Shown one piece after another: positions 1-7,738 of a stretch of DNA of 64,000 bases; the stretch's first letter is position 1, and each line of letters opens with the position of its first letter. The DNA lies in assembly GCF_040892595.1 (NCBI RefSeq), contig NZ_JBFRYB010000001.1:1054001-1118000 (forward strand). Direction: 5' to 3'. This DNA comes from Zhongshania sp. R06B22. GTDB lineage: Bacteria > Pseudomonadota > Gammaproteobacteria > Pseudomonadales > Spongiibacteraceae. The notes under the pieces are model-generated. The model was given only the letters and a program-made list of their open reading frames with translations. It was not told the DNA's origin and did not search any database. Position numbers and translations under genes: made by a program.

Positions 1-1024
1 TTTCTATATCTGTGATCGTCGCCTTTTGACGCAGCAGCGCAAACATGGCTTCGATATTGGCCATAGAGCCCTTCATTTCTCGATAGACAAAGCCGAGGAA
101 ATTGAGTGGCATAAAAATCTGCAGCATAAATGCGTTAATCAGCACAAAGTCGCCCAGAGTCATGCTTTTAGTGACGACTTCGTTGGCGGCTAAGACCATG
201 GCGGTGGTCATGGCGGCGGCAATAATAAGGGCTTGACCGGCATTGAGTGCGAACAGGCTAAGGCGGTTCTGACGGCGCGCGACTTCCCAGCCTACCAGTT
301 CTTCGTCGTAGCGATTGGCTTCGTAGTGTTCGTTGCCGAAGTATTTGACGGTTTCAAAGTTTAATAGGCTGTCCACTGAACGGGTACTGCTTCGTGATTC
401 GGCCTCGTTGGCACGGCGTATAAAGCCTGTGCGCCATTCAGTAGCAAATATTGAAAAGGCAACGTAGCAAACCACCGCAACAAATACGATGACGGCAAAC
501 CAAATATTGTACTGCCAGCCAAGTAGGCTGATAACTAAACCGATTTCGATAAACGTCGGGACGATGTTAAATACCATAAATCGCAACAGGAAATTAATGC
601 CGTTGGTGCCGCGTTCGATGTCGCGCGATAAGCCACCGGTGCGGCGATTGAGGTGGAACTCAAGATCTAGCGCATGTAGGTGTTGGAATACAGTGAGACC
701 AACTTGGCGCATGGCGCGTTCGGTAACACGACCGAATATAGTGTCGCGTAACTCCCCAAACAGAACGTTGGCAAATCGCAGTACACCGTAAGCGATGAGC
801 AGGGCGACGGGTAAAATTAAGATAGCCGGCTGGTCGTTTTTGTCGAGCTGATCGACAATGTTCTTAAGAATAAACGGCAGGCCAACACTCGCGACTTTGG
901 CGGCAATCAGACACAGCAGTGCTAAACCGATACGTGAGCGAAACGCCATCAAATAGGGGACCAGATCGCGCAGTGTAGCCCAGCTAACATCTTGGTTTTC
1001 GGAGTGGTAATTGCCGTGGCGCAT
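1..1024 (-). CDS. Atm1-type ABC exporter, permease part (partial, runs off the window start)
   Basis: The reading frame opens at an ATG (complement of 1022-1024) and stays open for 341 codons to the window edge, so the C-terminal half, including the nucleotide-binding domain, lies outside. What is visible is an ABC type-1 transmembrane domain with several hydrophobic helices. The stretch FHLNRRTGGLSRDIERG, then SVDSLLNFETVKYFGNE, is characteristic of the Atm1/HMT1 half-transporter family (mitochondrial Atm1, bacterial heavy-metal or glutathione-conjugate exporters). By family knowledge it would homodimerise in the inner membrane and export glutathione-linked or metal-linked compounds. It is last in a minus-strand run after four short genes. 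The family call is firm from the permease motifs; the substrate is not known. Confidence 0.85.
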   Translation of the reverse strand, partial: MRHGNYHSENQDVSWATLRDLVPYLMAFRSRIGLALLCLIAAKVASVGLPFILKNIVDQLDKNDQPAILILPVALLIAYGVLRFANVLFGELRDTIFGRVTERAMRQVGLTVFQHLHALDLEFHLNRRTGGLSRDIERGTNGINFLLRFMVFNIVPTFIEIGLVISLLGWQYNIWFAVIVFVAVVCYVAFSIFATEWRTGFIRRANEAESRSSTRSVDSLLNFETVKYFGNEHYEANRYDEELVGWEVARRQNRLSLFALNAGQALIIAAAMTTAMVLAANEVVTKSMTLGDFVLINAFMLQIFMPLNFLGFVYREMKGSMANIEAMFALLRQKATITDIE

Positions 1025-1078
1025 ATTGGATTTCGCTTGTTTAGAATAAGGTTTTTAGGGCGGTGCGAGTGAGTGCAA

Positions 1079-1411
1079 TTAGTGGAGTATATCGTCGGGA
1101 AAACGGTGCGGTGCTAATTGAAAGCCTTCTACGCGATTGCCGAGGGTAATCGCACAGCCTTGGTAGCGCTCATGGCCTGTGGTAGTAAATTCAAAGATAT
1201 AGCGACGCCAGAGCTGAAACTCGCCTTTGCGGTTACGCTTAAACCACACCGCCCGCAATGCGACATGGTCATCTAGTAAGGACAATTGCTGCTGTTGTAA
1301 ATGCTGACGTGTTGCTCGCAGTGCAATTTCGCGAGTGCCTTGTGCCCGCCAGAAGTAGGCGAGTACTGCGCAAAACCCAAACAGCGCGGCGACGTCAAAA
1401 AGATCAAGCAT
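1079..1411 (-). CDS. DUF3301-like small membrane-anchored protein
   Basis: A 110-residue protein with one N-terminal hydrophobic segment (about residues 5-20, FDVAALFGFCAVLAYFW), then a polar region with a Gln-rich stretch (HLQQQQ) and a conserved-looking core (WFKRNRKGEFQLWRRYIFEF). This layout matches the DUF3301 family of gammaproteobacterial proteins of unknown function, usually about 100 residues. It probably sits in the inner membrane with the C-terminal part in the cytoplasm. It lies 39 bases from the next upstream gene and 54 bases from the ABC gene downstream, so co-transcription is likely. No function can be given. Confidence 0.7.
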   Translation of the reverse strand: MLDLFDVAALFGFCAVLAYFWRAQGTREIALRATRQHLQQQQLSLLDDHVALRAVWFKRNRKGEFQLWRRYIFEFTTTGHERYQGCAITLGNRVEGFQLAPHRFPDDILH

Positions 1412-1450
1412 ATTTGAAATTCCATTTGCGGTTTGGGGGTGTGATGGTAT

Positions 1451-1759
1451 TTAGAATATCCATGCAATTAATAACCACAGAACAAGGAAGAAACCAAAAA
1501 AGCCACTGAGTATGAATTGTAGCTCTCCCAGCAGGCCGTCACCTGAGGCAAGGGCAAATATAACAAGCGTGACAACAGTGACGAAAAACGCGGCAACGGC
1601 AGCATCTTTAAAGTCGAGCCCGGGGCTGAAATGCTGGTCAATGAAGGCAGTAGCCAAGGGTAGAAACAGCATGGTGGCCACCACCAGTAAGCCGAGCAGG
1701 ACTGCGCAGATGATTACGATTTTCCAGACTTGACTGTCTTTGTTGGATGGGCTGTTCAT
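1451..1759 (-). CDS. Small hydrophobic integral membrane protein, unknown function
   Basis: A 102-residue protein with an ATG start (complement of 1757-1759). After a short polar N-terminus (about 12 residues) it has three likely transmembrane helices, at about residues 13-35, 50-68 and 78-102. The charged stretch between the first two (DQHFSPGLDFKDA) is short. No family was recognised. It lies 13 bases from the PH-domain gene upstream and 39 bases from the DUF3301-like gene, which suggests a membrane-associated operon. Confidence 0.6.
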   Translation of the reverse strand: MNSPSNKDSQVWKIVIICAVLLGLLVVATMLFLPLATAFIDQHFSPGLDFKDAAVAAFFVTVVTLVIFALASGDGLLGELQFILSGFFGFFLVLWLLIAWIF

Positions 1760-1772
1760 TATATCTATTAGC

Positions 1773-2153
1773 TCATTCAGCGTCTGACTGGCGTGCTTTC
1801 ACCAAGTCGCGGAATACTTCTGGTCTAGGCATGCCGTGGACTTGAATTTCTGGGTTGTCGCCGGCGGTATATACCGACAGGGTGCCAACGCCAAATAAGC
1901 GGTTGAAAAGAGACTGCTTGATTTTTACGGTGCGAATACCCGATACGTTCAGCTCGGTGCGTTCTTTGCTGAGTAAGCCCTGCTCAAGAATAATCTCGTT
2001 GTCGTTAATTTCCAGCAGTGTTGATTTACATTTTAAATACCAGACCATCAGGATCAGAATGCCGATGGCTGCGGGAATTAGAATGACAGCAAGGATGAAT
2101 CCCAGTGGGTTATTGCGAAACATCGCGGGGTGTTCGGCGTAATGGCTAGTCAC
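1773..2153 (-). CDS. Bacterial PH-domain (bPH2) membrane protein
   Basis: A 126-residue protein starting at a GTG, preceded by a purine-rich AGAGAGAG stretch. A single or paired hydrophobic segment (about residues 15-42, with GFILAVILIPAAIGILILM) is followed by a bPH2 core: EINDNEIILEQGLLSKERTEL, then GIRTVKIKQSLFNRLFGVGTL. The motif in which a beta hairpin is followed by QSLFxRLFGxGTLSV is the signature of the YdbS/YdbT-like bPH2 family. These proteins sit in the inner membrane with the PH-like domain in the cytoplasm; their biochemical role is poorly known. It is second in the minus-strand run after the thioesterase. Confidence 0.8.
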   Translation of the reverse strand: MTSHYAEHPAMFRNNPLGFILAVILIPAAIGILILMVWYLKCKSTLLEINDNEIILEQGLLSKERTELNVSGIRTVKIKQSLFNRLFGVGTLSVYTAGDNPEIQVHGMPRPEVFRDLVKARQSDAE

Positions 2154-2239
2154 CGTATCGCTCTCTCTTTAATAGGGGATTAATCCTCGTATTCTACACG
2201 GATTGTGTTGCCTTGCACTGGCAGCTTATAAATCGAAAA

Positions 2240-2701
2240 TCAATCGTCTGCCCGCGGCCGTATCACTGCGGCGCCATAAGTCTCGTCGAATTCTGCTGGC
2301 ATGCGGCGCGGCTTACCGTTGCTCATGCGAACGCATACTAATTGCCAGTATCCGCGCAATAGGGTCTTGCCATCAGACCTCCGCTGCAGCTGAAAGCGGC
2401 GCTCCATTGTGAGTTTGTGATCGTTAGCTGTTAGCCAAGTGGCCATGACGCACTCTTGGCCAGCGTAGGCGGAAAGGATGTAATCGTAGTTTGCGCGCCG
2501 AATCACCATGGCCGCATCCAGTGTTTGGTATTCTTCTAAACCTAGGCCAAGTTGGAGCGAGTGTTGCCAGCCTGCGTTCTGGCACCAGCTAACATACACG
2601 GCGTTATTAACATGGCCGATGAAGTCTATATGTTCGGCCTGAACGCTAAATCCAAGGGTGAATGGGGCTGGAAAGTCCCAATTCAGCGGCGTGTCCTGCA
2701 T
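2240..2701 (-). CDS. Hotdog-fold acyl-CoA thioesterase (4HBT family)
   Basis: The frame opens at GTG 2734, but ATG 2701 has a GGAAG ribosome site about seven bases upstream and is preferred, giving 153 residues. The family signature is IDFIGHVNNAVYVSWCQNAGW, in which the Asp/His/Asn of the D-x-x-G-H-V-N-N motif form the usual YbgC/FcbC-type active site. Members hydrolyse acyl-CoA thioesters in the cytoplasm; the acyl substrate cannot be read from sequence. The gene heads the minus-strand run and is divergent from the lipoprotein gene at 3004. Confidence 0.85.
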   Translation of the reverse strand: MQDTPLNWDFPAPFTLGFSVQAEHIDFIGHVNNAVYVSWCQNAGWQHSLQLGLGLEEYQTLDAAMVIRRANYDYILSAYAGQECVMATWLTANDHKLTMERRFQLQRRSDGKTLLRGYWQLVCVRMSNGKPRRMPAEFDETYGAAVIRPRADD

Positions 2702-2816
2702 AAGGTAGCTTCCGAAAAAAACGCCATTATTCACTAATAAGCGCTTAATCGCGATTCAGTTGGGGCGAAAAACCTGTTGCCTCTTAGGTGAAGTCTGTAT
2801 GGTAAGCGCCTTTTTT

Positions 2817-2833
2817 AGACCTATGTAAGGTCT
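2817..2833. promoter_or_regulatory. Inverted repeat AGACCT-N5-AGGTCT in a divergent intergenic region
   Basis: A perfect 6-5-6 inverted repeat sits in the 302-base gap between the thioesterase gene (minus) and the lipoprotein gene (plus). Its size and position fit a dimeric regulator site, but nothing in the window identifies the regulator. The rest of the gap shows no convincing -35/-10 pair. Confidence 0.3.
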
Positions 2834-3003
2834 GACGCTTCTCGGTTTTCCCTTACTTAAACTATGTCTCATTTTTGTTCTACTGTTCTCAGCACGCGCA
2901 GCAGCATGAGTATTGTGGTGAGAGGGTTTCTAGCTTTGTCGCCAGACGTGTCATTTTAGTAAAAATATCAGCGAATTTTGCGCTTAATAACGGAGTATTT
3001 AGT

Positions 3004-4359
3004 ATGAACAAAGTGTTTCTTAATAAGGGGCTTTTAGCATTAACGCTCAGTGCCGGCTTGGTGTTGACGGGCTGTGGTGGCAGCAGTGGCGGTGGTGGTA
3101 GTTCTGCAGGTGCCGGCGAAGAGCCTGTTACCTCTAGTTATTCTGAAGTAGATGGTCCTTTAGACGCAGTGCAGCAACCGCTTTCTGAACAGCTTTTGGC
3201 TCCAATTGTAGCCGGCACCGCAGGCACGCCCCTTGAAGTACCGGTAAGCTGCGTTAGCTCATTTGTAGTTACCGACGTTTTGGATGTCTTAGACTCGGTG
3301 TTAGTTAACCTTGACCCTGACACGCTACAAAGCGATCCTGCGGCCTTGTTTACTGGCTCAGCAGCTGGCTTTCAAGCAGCTGTTACCGAGCTTGCGGCGG
3401 ACTTGCCGATAGTTCTTGCATCGCTTGCTGGCGAGAGCTGTTCAAGTGACAGCAGCGGTGGTGGAGAGTCATCTGACCCATTAGCTGCGCTTGCTGGTAC
3501 TCCTTTGGCACCTTTGGCAGACGCTCTGGCACCGGTATTGGCTATGGCTAACGGTGGTGGCAGTGGCGAACCACCAACGCCTTCAGTGTTGCTGACTATG
3601 CTTAGTGAAGCGTTTAGCGACGGCTTGCAAACTATTCTGGCGCAAGATCCATCTGGGCAAATTAGTGGCGCACCGGTTTTAGGCGGATTGCTGACTACCT
3701 TGGATACAGCCTTAAGCAACTTGGCTGCGACTGGCGTTGCCCTTGAAAGTATGGATACTGACGCGACGTCTACTGCACTTAGTTTGACCCTAGAAAACTT
3801 GTTGAATGGTCTATTGATCGACGTTGTGCCTATTGGCTTTATCGAGGAGCAGGCTGGTCAAGGTACGATTATTAGTAGTCAGATTAAGGCTGGAACTGCA
3901 GCACTGGCAGGCTTGTTAGGCGGTAACTTTGGTTCGCTGCCAAGTGGCGGCTTTGAAAATCCTGTAGAAGACTTGTTCGGCCCTTTGAGCGACACCTTCT
4001 TGGCTGGTTTACAAAGTGCCTTAACTGACGGCTTGGCCGGCGGTGGTGGCGGATCCAACGCAGTTGGTTTCGATGCCTTGCTAGAAGCACTTGCTCCATT
4101 GCAGGCATTGTTGTCAGCAGGCGGTAGTGCCGGTACTGGCGATGGCTTGACTGGTACCCCTCTAGATATATTGCTGACTCCACTGGTGACAGCTTTAGAT
4201 GGTGGCGGTGCATGTCCATTGGCTGGCAGCCCGCTTGATCCACTTTGCAGTGTGGCAACTTCATTGTCAGATGCTCTGGCGCAAGGTGGTAATACGGATC
4301 TGCTAAGCGTGCTCCAAGGTTTGCTTGGTGGCTTGCTCGGCGGTTTGATTCCCGCTTAA
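3004..4359 (+). CDS. Gly/Leu-rich secreted lipoprotein, unknown function
   Basis: The open frame extends upstream to 2875, but ATG 3004 with a CGGAG site ten bases upstream starts a clear lipoprotein signal peptide (MNKVFLNKGLLALTLSAG, lipobox LTGC), so this start is chosen; 451 residues. After the lipid-anchored Cys comes a Gly/Ser linker. The rest alternates amphipathic Leu/Ala-rich helices, often starting PLxxLxxAL, with Gly-rich linkers (GGGSGEPP, GGGGGSN), and ends in LLGGLLGGLIPA. Four further Cys residues occur in two groups, including CPLAGSPLDPLC near the C-terminus. It resembles the low-complexity, collagen-like-annotated lipoproteins of Acinetobacter and relatives in composition only. 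A strong terminator follows. Likely outer-membrane or surface; role unknown. Confidence 0.75.
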   Translation: MNKVFLNKGLLALTLSAGLVLTGCGGSSGGGGSSAGAGEEPVTSSYSEVDGPLDAVQQPLSEQLLAPIVAGTAGTPLEVPVSCVSSFVVTDVLDVLDSVLVNLDPDTLQSDPAALFTGSAAGFQAAVTELAADLPIVLASLAGESCSSDSSGGGESSDPLAALAGTPLAPLADALAPVLAMANGGGSGEPPTPSVLLTMLSEAFSDGLQTILAQDPSGQISGAPVLGGLLTTLDTALSNLAATGVALESMDTDATSTALSLTLENLLNGLLIDVVPIGFIEEQAGQGTIISSQIKAGTAALAGLLGGNFGSLPSGGFENPVEDLFGPLSDTFLAGLQSALTDGLAGGGGGSNAVGFDALLEALAPLQALLSAGGSAGTGDGLTGTPLDILLTPLVTALDGGGACPLAGSPLDPLCSVATSLSDALAQGGNTDLLSVLQGLLGGLLGGLIPA

Positions 4360-4383
4360 TAGCGTGTTCGATTGTTAGATTTG

Positions 4384-4408
4384 AAGCGGCCTTTTGGCCG
4401 CTTTTTTT
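4384..4408 (+). terminator. Rho-independent terminator after the Gly/Leu-rich lipoprotein
   Basis: A six-base perfect stem GCGGCC/GGCCGC with a TTTT loop is followed by seven T residues, 25 bases after the stop codon. Confidence 0.9.
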
Positions 4409-4646
4409 GTTTCTAAATACCCCTTCGTGATGGAATTGACGCAGTAGCTACGTGAGTTTGTACTGCACAATTTGCATCCACTGCGTAGTAACATCATAAT
4501 CGACACTGCCGTGTTGGCCTGTACATTCCTTGGGTCTCGAAAAACGCCTTCATTATTGAGTCGTTGGTGAATGTTGTTTAGTATTAGTTTGCCCTTAAAA
4601 AATAGGTCAGTCCTGTTTGCTGTACCGGCACATTTAGAGAATTAGA

Positions 4647-5597
4647 ATGCGCGACCATTATAGGATAACGATTACTAATTACAGTGGTGCCAAGCACTAC
4701 ACTTTGACCCAATTAATGCGTCGTTTTTTGGCGGGTTTTGGTGTTTTCCTTGGCACTTGTTTTTTAGGCGGGTTTTTAGCCATCCTGTTTTTAAGTACCC
4801 GCTTGGCCACTTTGAATGCGGAAGTGGCTGATTTACAGCAATATCAAGCAGCGATTAAAGAAGAAAACACCGCCTTACTCAGTGAGCAGCAACAACTGAA
4901 AGAGTCAGTTGAAGAAAAAGTGGCTGCACTGTCCATTATCAGCGATGAGCTCGGCTCTATTGAAACCATGATTGGTTTGGCGCCCGGCCCCGATGTGGCC
5001 TTGTATGAGCGTTTAGATACCGCGAGTCAAACGGCGTCAGAGAAGCACGCTATGCTCAGCGCCATACCCAGTGGCTACCCCCTTGCAGATGCTCACGTAA
5101 CAAGCCGTTATGGGATGCGCAATCACCCTGTATTAGGGAAAATGGCGCTGCACGGCGGCGCGGATTTGCGAGCCGCCGTGGGCACCCCTGTTTATGCTAC
5201 CGCAGATGCGGTGGTGGAATTAGCGGGCGCGAGTAATAGCGGTTTCGGTCGAATGGTTAAGCTCAGTCATAATTTTGGCTTTGTTACGATATTTGGCCAT
5301 TTGAGTAAAGCGGTGGTTGCCAGTGGTGACTATGTGCGCCAGGGCGATTTAATTGGATATTCTGGCAATACTGGCTTGTCTACTGCGCCACATCTGCATT
5401 ACGAAGTCAGACATTTGCATCGACGCTTGGCTCCGGGGCCCTTTATGGAGTGGTCTTGGGAAAATTACGATGTACTTTTTACCCGCGAGGAGCAAATTAA
5501 ATGGGATTCCCTGGCAAAAACACTAAGAAAACCGACGGCAGTTCCAGAACGACGGTGGTCGCAGTTGGCGCCACGTTTACCGGCGACATCCAGCTGA
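4647..5597 (+). CDS. M23-family zinc metallopeptidase, inner-membrane anchored
   Basis: A 316-residue protein. One transmembrane helix (about residues 28-50) is followed by a coiled-coil-like region (55-105, ALNAEV...EEKVAAL) and a LytM/M23 domain (about 145-265). The zinc ligands are visible: H169 and D173 in HGGADLR, H218 in FGHL, and H249/H251 in HLHYEV. The family cuts peptidoglycan cross-links in the periplasm. The coiled coil plus M23 plan, with a bactofilin gene overlapping the 3' end, is the arrangement known from the Csd1/CcmA type cell-shape systems. The last 33 codons (after about residue 285) overlap the bactofilin gene in another frame and lie beyond the M23 fold. Confidence 0.9.
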   Translation: MRDHYRITITNYSGAKHYTLTQLMRRFLAGFGVFLGTCFLGGFLAILFLSTRLATLNAEVADLQQYQAAIKEENTALLSEQQQLKESVEEKVAALSIISDELGSIETMIGLAPGPDVALYERLDTASQTASEKHAMLSAIPSGYPLADAHVTSRYGMRNHPVLGKMALHGGADLRAAVGTPVYATADAVVELAGASNSGFGRMVKLSHNFGFVTIFGHLSKAVVASGDYVRQGDLIGYSGNTGLSTAPHLHYEVRHLHRRLAPGPFMEWSWENYDVLFTREEQIKWDSLAKTLRKPTAVPERRWSQLAPRLPATSS

Positions 5598-5947
5598 ATC
5601 ATGATTTCCACCTTGATGGGCTTATGAAGGGTAATTTGAAGTCAGAGAATGACGTGATTGTTGGTGCAGGTGGTCGTTTTATCGGTGATGTCAAAGCAAA
5701 GCGGGTATTAGTGAGCGGCGTATTAGACGGTAAGATAGATGCTGATCGTCTTGAAATCGTTGCCTCTGGACAGGTGAGTGGTGAGATTAAAGTGCGTGAA
5801 CTGGTGATTGAGTCCGGTGGTCAGTTTGTCGGCGCTAGTCAGGTAAAAAAACATGATGCTCCGCGCCTGACCTATGTCAATGAGGGCGCAGCCACAGATA
5901 AAGAGGCGGCGGCATCTGTTTCTGCTACTGAGAATCAGACTGCGTGA
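5501..5947 (+). CDS. Bactofilin (polymer-forming cytoskeletal protein)
   Basis: A 148-residue protein. The start ATG 5501 has a GAGGAG ribosome site about seven bases upstream. The core (about residues 19-115) is the bactofilin beta-helix, with short Gly-spaced repeats such as TFTGDIQL, GLMKGNLKSEN, GRFIGDVKAKR, VLDGKIDA, QVSGEIKV. Short disordered N- and C-terminal tails flank it, as is usual. Bactofilins self-assemble into filaments in the cytoplasm, often on the membrane, and position cell-wall enzymes. The gene begins 97 bases before the end of the M23 peptidase gene, so the two are probably translationally coupled and act together in shaping the wall. Confidence 0.92.
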   Translation: MGFPGKNTKKTDGSSRTTVVAVGATFTGDIQLNHDFHLDGLMKGNLKSENDVIVGAGGRFIGDVKAKRVLVSGVLDGKIDADRLEIVASGQVSGEIKVRELVIESGGQFVGASQVKKHDAPRLTYVNEGAATDKEAAASVSATENQTA

Positions 5948-6092
5948 TTTCCTTAGCCGTTCAATAGGCGCTGTGCTTCAGCAGCGTCTAATCTCCGGCT
6001 CGCATAAATAAGTTTTTTGCCTTTTCGGTTCTTTTAAGTCGTTTCTGCTGTCGCTAGGCTTTAAAATACGCCGTTTCCAAAACGGATGTCTT

Positions 6093-6665
6093 ATGAATAC
6101 CGAGCAAGCTTTAATGCAGCGCAGCGATTCTCGCTGCGAATTATGTGCATCCCCTGAACAGCTCGCGGTTTTTGCAGTGCCTCCCTATGATGATGCTAAT
6201 CATGATCAGTGTGTTATGACGTGTGTGCAGTGCCGCGATCAGTTGGCGGCGGGCAGTGAGCTGGACACTAAGCGCTGGCACAGTTTGAATGACACGGTGT
6301 GGAGCGCCATTCCCGCCGTGCAAGTATTGTCTTATAGATTGTTAAAGCGCTTGGCGGCGGAGCCTTGGGCGCAAGATTTGCTAGACATGGTGTATTTAGA
6401 CGAGGAAACCCAGGCTTGGGCAGATGCAATGGATGCGCCGGTGGACGATGATGATCCAACCCTAGATAGCAATGGCAGTCAGCTATTTGCAGGCGACACG
6501 GTTGTGCTGGTAAAGGATTTGGATGTTAAAGGCGCAAGTTTTATTGCCAAGCGTGGCACTGCGGTCCGCGGTATTTCACTGACTAATAATCCTGAGCACA
6601 TCGAAGGTCGAGTCAATGGCACACGTATTGTTATAATTAGCGCGTATGTCAAAAAATCTAATTAG
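6093..6665 (+). CDS. PhnA-domain zinc-ribbon protein
   Basis: A 190-residue protein. An N-terminal zinc ribbon is formed by CELC (near residue 15) and CVMTCVQC (near residue 41); the C-terminal 65 residues are the PhnA/YjdM domain, with DSNGSQLFAGDTVVLVKDLDV and GTAVRGISLTNNPEHIEGRV. The family was once linked to phosphonate use by gene name only; its cellular role is not established. It stands alone between the bactofilin and RIO kinase genes, without phosphonate genes nearby, so that function is not implied here. Confidence 0.85.
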   Translation: MNTEQALMQRSDSRCELCASPEQLAVFAVPPYDDANHDQCVMTCVQCRDQLAAGSELDTKRWHSLNDTVWSAIPAVQVLSYRLLKRLAAEPWAQDLLDMVYLDEETQAWADAMDAPVDDDDPTLDSNGSQLFAGDTVVLVKDLDVKGASFIAKRGTAVRGISLTNNPEHIEGRVNGTRIVIISAYVKKSN

Positions 6666-6832
6666 AATACGCTGAACGGCGTTGCCAATATTGGCCGATG
6701 ATATGTCACACTGCTGTGTGGCTACGCTAGCCTAGGGCGATGGCCTAAATGTACACCGCGCTTTATAGTGGTCAGATTTGCTGATGAAGTGTCGATTTAT
6801 CCGGTTTTACCCGGAATAACGTGAAGGACATA

Positions 6833-7690
6833 ATGAAAACCCCAAAACGCATACAACCGCTGATTGATGATGGCATTGTGGATGAAGTACTTCGACCATT
6901 GATGAGTGGTAAAGAAGCCTCTGTGTATGTGGTGCGCTGTGGCGAGGAAATTCGCTGTGCGAAGGTATATAAAGAGGCGGCACAGCGAAGCTTTAAACAG
7001 GCCGTGCTCTATCAAGAAGGCCGCAAGGTTCGCAATAGTCGCCGCGCGCGGGCTATGGAAAAAGGTTCTAAATTCGGCCGTAAACAGCAGGAAGATGCCT
7101 GGCACAATGCAGAGGTCGATGCGCTATACCGCTTAGCGAGGGCTGGCGTTCGAGTGCCGCAACCCTATGGCTGTTTTGACGGGGTGTTGCTTATGGAGCT
7201 GGTCACTGATGAAGAAGGTGGCGTGGCGCCGCGTTTGAATGACGTATCCATGCCTGCCGAGCAAGCCTGTGAAGATCATGCGCTAGTCATGCATTACGTT
7301 AAACTAATGCTGGTGGCGGGTTTAGTTCATGGCGATCTGTCGGAATTTAATGTCTTGGTGGATGAGTACGGCCCCGTGATTATAGACTTACCCCAAGCTG
7401 TCGACGCTGCGGGAAATAATAACGCTGAAAGTATGCTGCATCGCGATGTCAATAACATGACCGAGTACTACGGTCAGTTTGCCCCTGAGTTGTTGGAAAC
7501 TCGTTATGCCGATGAGATGTGGGCCTTGTATGAAGAAGGCGAACTCACCGAAGATACTGAACTAACAGGCCTGTTTGAAGACAGTGGAGAAGCCGCTGAT
7601 GTCGATTCTGTACTGCTGGAAATCAAGGCGGTGATGGAGGAAGAGGCCGAGCGTCGCGAGCGAATTCGCGAAGCCAACGAGGACGATTAA
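6833..7690 (+). CDS. RIO1-type atypical protein kinase/ATPase
   Basis: The frame can open at GTG 6821, but ATG 6833 is preferred because GAAGGA lies six bases upstream; 285 residues. RIO-family signatures are present in order: nucleotide-binding loop GKEASVYV, catalytic loop LVHGDLSEFNVLV (Asp and Asn catalytic), and metal-binding loop VIIDLPQAVD. The acidic C-terminal tail (about residues 245-285) is rich in Glu/Asp. RIO kinases are best known in ribosome maturation in archaea and eukaryotes; bacterial members are common in gammaproteobacteria, with unclear substrates. It is monocistronic and convergent with the next gene. Confidence 0.92.
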   Translation: MKTPKRIQPLIDDGIVDEVLRPLMSGKEASVYVVRCGEEIRCAKVYKEAAQRSFKQAVLYQEGRKVRNSRRARAMEKGSKFGRKQQEDAWHNAEVDALYRLARAGVRVPQPYGCFDGVLLMELVTDEEGGVAPRLNDVSMPAEQACEDHALVMHYVKLMLVAGLVHGDLSEFNVLVDEYGPVIIDLPQAVDAAGNNNAESMLHRDVNNMTEYYGQFAPELLETRYADEMWALYEEGELTEDTELTGLFEDSGEAADVDSVLLEIKAVMEEEAERRERIREANEDD

Positions 7691-7698
7691 AGTTTCTT

Positions 7699-7738
7699 AC
7701 CTATCTCGGGTCTTGGCTGTCAACGCCCAGAGATAAGT
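7699..7738. terminator. Possible bidirectional hairpin between convergent genes
   Basis: Arms ACCTATCTCGGG (7699-7710) and CCCAGAGATAAGT (7726-7738) pair with one bulge and one mismatch across a 15-base loop. It lies just past the RIO kinase stop and at the end of the MshEN gene. No long T-tract follows on either strand, so its strength is doubtful. Confidence 0.4.

Noticed and set aside
6093..6665. Phosphonate metabolism for the PhnA-like gene
   Set aside because: No phn genes nearby, and the phosphonate link of this family rests on old gene naming.
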